64,000 bases of DNA from Agrobacterium vitis (GTDB lineage Bacteria; Pseudomonadota; Alphaproteobacteria; Rhizobiales; Rhizobiaceae). Shown here in pieces: positions 63,337 to 64,000 of this stretch. The first letter of the stretch is position 1. The number at the start of each line of letters is the position of its first letter. The stretch is taken from assembly GCF_014926405.1 (NCBI RefSeq), contig NZ_JACXXJ020000005.1, forward strand, positions 2,671,001-2,735,000, in the 5' to 3' direction. A model generated the notes under the pieces. The model was not told where the DNA came from. It searched no databases and saw only the letters and a list, made by a program, of their open reading frames with translations. A program made the position numbers and the translations under genes.

Positions 63337-64000
63337 ATGGACATCCAAACGACCAACTTCAAAATTCTTCCCGGCGAGTGGCAACGGCTGGGTGCCCGCT
63401 ACACTGGCGAAGGGGTTAATTTTGCCCTGTTTTCCGCCCACGCCGATCGCGTCGAGCTGTGCCTCTACGATCCCAGCGGCAGCATTGAGATCGCCCGGAT
63501 GGATCTGCCTGATTACACCAATGAAATCTGGCATGGGTTTGTACCCGGCCTGAAACCGGGTGCGCTCTATGGCTTTCGTGTTCATGGACCGTTCGAACCT
63601 GAAAACGGCCATCGCTTCAATCATAACAAGCTGCTGCTCGATCCTTATGCCCGCGAACTGGTGGGCGATATCCGGTGGTCGCCCGAAGTGTTCGGCTATC
63701 ATTTCGATGATGCGGACAAGGACCTGTCCTTCAACGATCTCGACAGCGCGGCTTTCATGCCCAAATGCCGGGTCGTGGATCCCAATCAGATCGATTGGGG
63801 CAATGATCGCCGTCCTCAGGTCTCCTGGGCCGATACGATTGTCTATGAAACCCATGTCAAGGGCTTCACACAGCTCAATCCCGCCATTCCGCAGGAACTG
63901 CGCGGCACGTTCGAAGGCCTCGGTCACAAGGCAGCGGTTGATTATATCAAGAGCCTTGGCATTACCTCTGTCGAACTGCTGCCCATCCACGCCTTCCCGG
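63337..64000 (+). CDS. glgX: Glycogen debranching protein GlgX, N-terminal part (cut by window edge)
   Basis: The first 221 residues are visible. The protein opens with a CBM48-type domain (RLGARYTGEGVNFALFSAHA, LCLYDPSG, IWHGFVPGLKPGALYGFRVH) and enters the GH13 barrel (TIVYETHVKGFTQLNPAIP, SLGITSVELLPIHAF), the GlgX/isoamylase pattern. It would hydrolyse alpha-1,6 branches of limit-dextrin glycogen. ATG 63337 is chosen by homology; the ribosome-binding site is weak. The antisense frames at 63178-63990 are not genes. Confidence 0.92.
   Translation, partial: MDIQTTNFKILPGEWQRLGARYTGEGVNFALFSAHADRVELCLYDPSGSIEIARMDLPDYTNEIWHGFVPGLKPGALYGFRVHGPFEPENGHRFNHNKLLLDPYARELVGDIRWSPEVFGYHFDDADKDLSFNDLDSAAFMPKCRVVDPNQIDWGNDRRPQVSWADTIVYETHVKGFTQLNPAIPQELRGTFEGLGHKAAVDYIKSLGITSVELLPIHAFP

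Noticed and set aside
63178..63990. Minus-strand 270-codon frame at the right edge
   Set aside because: Antisense to the GlgX reading frame, whose CBM48 and GH13 motifs are clear.

Overview
The window looks like a chromosomal segment of a Rhizobiaceae bacterium, most likely in the Agrobacterium/Allorhizobium group. The evidence is the GC-rich core genes, a PodJ-like polarity factor next to a fatty-acid oxidation operon, an alphaproteobacterial dCTP deaminase of about 365 residues, a SAM-II riboswitch in front of metZ, and many rhizobial extragenic palindromes. The species cannot be fixed from sequence reading alone.

Left core (1-24100). A truncated PodJ-like gene runs off the left edge. It is divergent from a beta-oxidation operon (acyl-CoA dehydrogenase, thiolase, FadJ-type fusion) that has a perfect palindrome in its promoter and a strong terminator after it. 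Next come a YagU-type membrane protein with a consensus FNR/FixK box upstream, a secreted hydrolase, a YitT protein, a TPR-methyltransferase, a CAP-domain lipoprotein, a MATE transporter, pyrD with a DUF952 partner, a LuxR-type response regulator, an S24/LexA-like repressor, a TerB-like protein, a periplasmic solute-binding protein and a processive glycosyltransferase. From 21.4 to 23.9 kb the sequence becomes accessory: a 372-residue probable beta-barrel protein between two copies of a dispersed repeat, a small orphan gene and an IS481 relic.

Island (about 24108-55838). An imperfect, ungapped 128-bp direct repeat brackets 31.6 kb. The right copy lies in an intact tRNA-Gly(CCC) gene and the left copy carries only the tRNA 3' half, the usual mark of site-specific integration. 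The island has two parts. The first (25192-40014) is a same-strand locus: a PAPS-type sulfotransferase, an AT-rich membrane protein, a 2722-residue exoprotein, an HlyB-type exporter with an inactive C39-like domain, an HlyD adaptor, and a secreted aspartic protease with two DTG motifs and a pepsin-like C-terminus. This reads as a complete type I secretion system (apart from the TolC partner) with a giant substrate and a candidate processing protease. It is the most interesting system here. The second part (40253-55701) is an insertion-sequence graveyard. It holds three copies of one IS6-family element plus a fragment, a second IS6 element, IS5 elements and relics, a spare shikimate kinase, a toxin-antitoxin pair with a disrupted toxin, a GST/LysR pair inside inverted repeats, a LysR-controlled pair encoding an acyltransferase fusion and a FAH-like enzyme, an esterase/DsbA pair and an ArsR regulator. 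No integrase is visible.

Right core (55792-64000). The tRNA-Gly gene, dCTP deaminase, metZ behind a SAM-II riboswitch and terminator, apaG, the def-fmt-truA cluster, a single-domain response regulator, an SDR dehydrogenase, and the start of glgX, which runs off the right edge.
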